64,000 nucleotides of DNA. It comes from Liolophura sinensis (lineage: Eukaryota > Mollusca > Polyplacophora > Chitonida > Chitonidae). Of the stretch, positions 60,651 through 64,000 are shown piece after piece. The stretch covers positions 34,391,265-34,455,264 of the forward strand of contig NC_088303.1 in NCBI RefSeq assembly GCF_032854445.1. The letters run 5' to 3'. The translations under genes were made by a program, and so were the position numbers. Each line of letters begins with the position of its first letter. The first letter of the stretch is position 1. The notes beneath the pieces were generated by a model that was given only the letters and a program-made list of their open reading frames with translations, did not search any database and had not been told where the DNA came from.

Positions 60651-62264
60651 GTAAGACAGACTTTCATTTTTCATCAAATAACCCATTTTGGCTGAATTGC
60701 AAGTTAGCTTGTTCTTGTGGGCTATGAAATCATTAAAATGACTTGTCGGCTTCCAGATAGAGTTTGAGTGCTTCCTGAATTTTACCAGCCTGTTAGCCCC
60801 ACCCCTTCCAATGGAATAGTCCAGTTTATGTCACATGGGGTTATAACTTGGATGCTGATTGGACATTACCAGAAGGTTATATTTTGCATTGAAAAGTTTT
60901 TGCATCATATAACTAATTGTTATGCGCAATCCATTGAGCTTTAATTTTGCTGCGTACAGTTTTGGATATACTAATAATGTAATGACATTTTCATGATAAA
61001 TATTATTATCGGCAAACCTGTAACCAGTGTTTCTTTCATAAACATAAGCTGCATGAGATAAGAAAAATGACTGTTTGACATGAAATAATGAGGCTTTTAC
61101 AGTAATAAAGCATTATCTGTGATCACTTTTCATCACTATCTGTGAAAGTTAAGCTTTATGTGACAAGAAGGTGCCTTGTGAAAGAATTAAACTGCTTCTT
61201 AAACTTTTTGCCAATATAAAATGTACACATCAGTTCATCCAATTATAATCCAGTTTGAAGTCTCGTGGGGAAAAAAAAAAAGAGATGATGAAACTGATGA
61301 CCCGACTTGTACATTTGTCCTGTCTGTCTGTCTGTTTGTCTATCTGTCCATCTGCACTTATGTCTGTCTGTTCATCCGGCAAGTCCTCTTTACCCCAGAT
61401 TATCCAGATTACACCACCAGTCTTAGCTAGGACTTTGCACCTCTCCAGATAGAAAAATCTTTCCTTTTCCTCAGTTTTCTCACAAACTGTTTTGCAAGTA
61501 TGTACCTCATTCCAGTATTTTCATCTCTTTTGATGGGTTATAGCATTGTCTCTGTCAAGCACAAATATTCTTTAAGTAGGTGTGACTTGAGAGTGTGATT
61601 AAACAAACCAAAGTAAAAATAACTACAAAACACATTTTTGTATCGGGTTAGGTTATTCACAGTCCTCTTTCATTCCCATAAACCTGATTGACCTTGTGAA
61701 ATAATATTCGATGAAACTTCTTGTACAGTATAGTATATTAAGTTTTACAACCTGATACATAAGTTATTCATAGTTTTCTTTTGTCCTTTTTTTTTTTCAA
61801 ATTGAAAAATATTCAGTGAAAAGAAGGCTCTTTTTAAAGATTGAAAAACCTGGTTAGAAACATACTTTTCTAAATTGTTTGTAAATGTAGTAATCAGTTG
61901 GGAAATAGTTACACAACTTTTGTATTGTTTAAGAACTTCAAACAAAATTCATTGTCTACCCACTTAATTACAGACACCTTTTTCACCACATACTAAGTTT
62001 GGTGTGTATTTGTGTGACTTTTTGTGTCTATTTTGAGTGTGTTTTTTCGTGTTCAAATTTATTTGCTGATTATTTTTATTATAAATTTGTGTTATTTATG
62101 ACTTATTTTTTTTGGTTGATCTTTAATTGTAAGCTTTCAGTGGAAGGCCCTGCATATGTTTGACTCATGGGCAGGGTAGATAACTCCGGGCATCATTGTG
62201 GGCTGTTTTGTTCCGTGTGGTTGTTTTTATTTTGGATTCTTTTTCTATATTTTCACATCCCCAG
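60651..62264. other. Intron after LG2 part 2
   Basis: AT-rich; a (TGTC)n run near 61318. No recognised element and no further LamG-like exon. Confidence 0.55.
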
Positions 62265-62342
62265 CCACTCTGCGAGACAACTTCTATTACTACTACAATG
62301 GCCATAATAGACACAAAAATGGTAGAAATGGCCGTCGCCGAG
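62265..62342 (+). other. HSPG2: Candidate 78-nt cassette exon in laminin G2
   Basis: Acceptor 'tttcacatccccag' with a good pyrimidine tract, donor GAG|gtatct. 78 nt, phase 1 at both ends, open throughout. Inclusion adds 26 residues, with NFYYYYNGHNRHKNGRNGRR as the core. The site follows 'NNGRTIKG', the LG loop where agrin carries its KSRK splice insert. More GC-rich than its surroundings. Not proven; skipping is equally frame-safe. Confidence 0.5.
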
Positions 62343-64000
62343 GTATCTATGCCATTCTCCACACGTACTGACCAATCACTTGGCTGCGTTTGGCACAGTT
62401 GTGTGTGTTTTCTCAGCTGTCACCGCTAGCTAACCCTGTGGTGTCCCTGTGGTAACGGCTATAACTTCACACAGTTCACAGCGCTTCTTGTCCGCACAGT
62501 TTTATAATGGCTTTCTGTGTGTCGGTGTTGTTTAAATATTACTTTGTAATCAGGTGGCATTTCATATCAACTTATATCCAGAGTTTTCACTTCTGAACCA
62601 AATGTGTAGTTGGTTGTCAAATTTGTACACAAACCGTGCTTTAAGAAGGATGAGGTATGTCAGATGTTTCCACCTCATTATGTATGTGTAGGAAATTCAT
62701 AAAACTTCTTTTCTTAACATCTTCAATAATAATCCGACTAAAACTTCATGTTTGAACTTCTGAATTATCCATGCTTTGGATGTGTACAAACACTCTACTG
62801 TAATTTTTTAACATTTTCCCATGTTTGCAAGGTGTTTATTCAAGCATTTTACTGAAGGCATTTTTCTGTGTAGACTGATGAAGTTATAATTTTCGTGGAC
62901 CCTGAAATTGATCGATCCAGCAGATGTAGTTTTGTCTCCAAAATCAAATTGATAATGTGTATAAATTGTATAAGTTGCTCTTTCATATGCTTAAAAAGTT
63001 GAGGAATTAGGGTACATATACTTTGTTCTTTTGAACTGTTTTCTGAAAAGGCCTGAAATTGCACGCTCTTAATCATTTCTAATGTTGGCAAGCAAAAACA
63101 TATCGGAACATATATTATGCTTTTTGCATACCATTATGATATTTGAACTCTTGGAAAATATGATCAGACAGCATTTTCCCATGAATAGGGTTAGCTGTTT
63201 GTTGAGCTTAAAAAAAAAATGTGCACTTAACCATTGTAAGATTTTGTATGTGAATTACCCCAATATTGGGCATTGGCGAATCTCACAACCTCTGAAGTGA
63301 TTGGAATTTGAACTTGCCTTGGTTTCTCTGTTATACCTCCCGTCTCTGCTGGCATGTTAATATGAAAGGCCACCTGTCTGTATGTATAGCAAGAACTCTC
63401 AAGCCGTACATCTCAAATTTAACAAGTCATTATGGTTCATGGAAGTCATTTTTGCAGGAAAAGGTGTCACTAATAGGTAGGCGTATAACAACAGATTTCT
63501 TTTCGTAGTGAATGTGTTACATGTACAGATATCTGCATTATTAAGATTCTATAATTGTGGACTTCCAAGAATCACTGGAATGTTTTGAAAGGAACCAGTA
63601 CCTGAAAAAGATGGATTCAGTTTTCGTATATAAATTTGTTTGGAAGGTGAATTTCTAATCCAAGAAAAAAGGGAGAAAAAAAGAATGGAAAATATTTTGT
63701 AAGGAGCCAGAAGTTTCCTCAGAATGACTGGTTCTTTCTTAATAACAGTGTTCAAACGGTTCATGTATCACGTATCTTGCTTTACTCCTGCCTCTATGTG
63801 TCATCTTTCATATACTCTTTCTGCCATTTTTCATTGTACCATCACACCATCTTGTAGTTCTTTTGCTTTGGTGAAGGGAGCAATGACAGGAGTATAACCT
63901 TACACTCCTTAGGGGTTTGAGTCTGTTCTTGTTTACAATGTTGTGTTGGCAGAACTTGAAGTATTAACAACGCTATTATATCAAGAAGATGAACATCTAA
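62343..64000. other. Intron continuing past the window end
   Basis: AT-rich with an M1 MITE at 62798-63012. No further exon recognised; the missing LG2 end ('GLNL..LYLGG') is not found here. Confidence 0.6.
62798..63012. mobile_element. MITE-like element, family M1, copy 4
   Basis: Left 'ctgtaattttttaacatttt', right 'aaaaagttgaggaattaggg'. Internal 'gtttattcaagca', 'aaggcatttttctgtgtagactgatgaagttata' and 'agttgctctttcatatgc' match copy 1. Confidence 0.75.

Overview
The window is one stretch of a large, intron-rich animal gene read on the + strand. I reconstruct 63 coding exons between 418 and 60650. They splice into an open frame of 8,958 nt (about 2,986 codons), with every intron phase agreeing on both sides. 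The product is a perlecan-type basement-membrane heparan sulfate proteoglycan core protein (ortholog of vertebrate HSPG2, fly trol, worm unc-52). Both ends are missing: the start codon, signal peptide and glycosaminoglycan-bearing N-terminus lie upstream, and the rest of the second laminin G domain and the C-terminus lie downstream.

Layout. 418-5317 is domain II: an LDL-receptor class A repeat, an Ig domain, three more LDLa repeats and a second Ig domain. 5829-28766 is domain III: three modules, each a laminin IV-A (LamB) globule set into laminin-type EGF repeats. 29576-49141 is domain IV: twelve Ig domains, most split across two exons. 49608 onward is domain V: laminin G1, two EGF repeats and the first part of laminin G2.

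Organism. The protein and its perlecan order show a bilaterian. Introns are AT-rich and carry more than 20 copies of a tRNA-headed SINE that ends in a 'gtaaaacaccaatcaaataaat' type tail. Its centre resembles the conserved Meta-domain described from molluscan SINEs. A lophotrochozoan, probably a mollusc, fits best; this is inference. Introns also hold a second SINE family, a Tc1/mariner deletion derivative, several MITE-like elements and minisatellites. I see no second protein-coding gene.

Most interesting points. (1) A candidate 78-nt, frame-preserving cassette exon (62265-62342) encodes a Tyr-rich then Arg/Asn-rich insert. It sits in laminin G2 at the position where agrin carries its heparin-modulating KSRK splice insert. 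A possible 27-nt microexon lies in the laminin G1 intron (52957-52983). (2) Four tandem duplications straddle exon-intron junctions and copy splice sites into arrays of decoys, and in each case use of a decoy would introduce a stop. (3) A possible alternative terminal exon with poly(A) signals (18453-19027) would give a short isoform ending in domain III. (4) Laminin G1 appears to have lost both partners of its usual disulfide.
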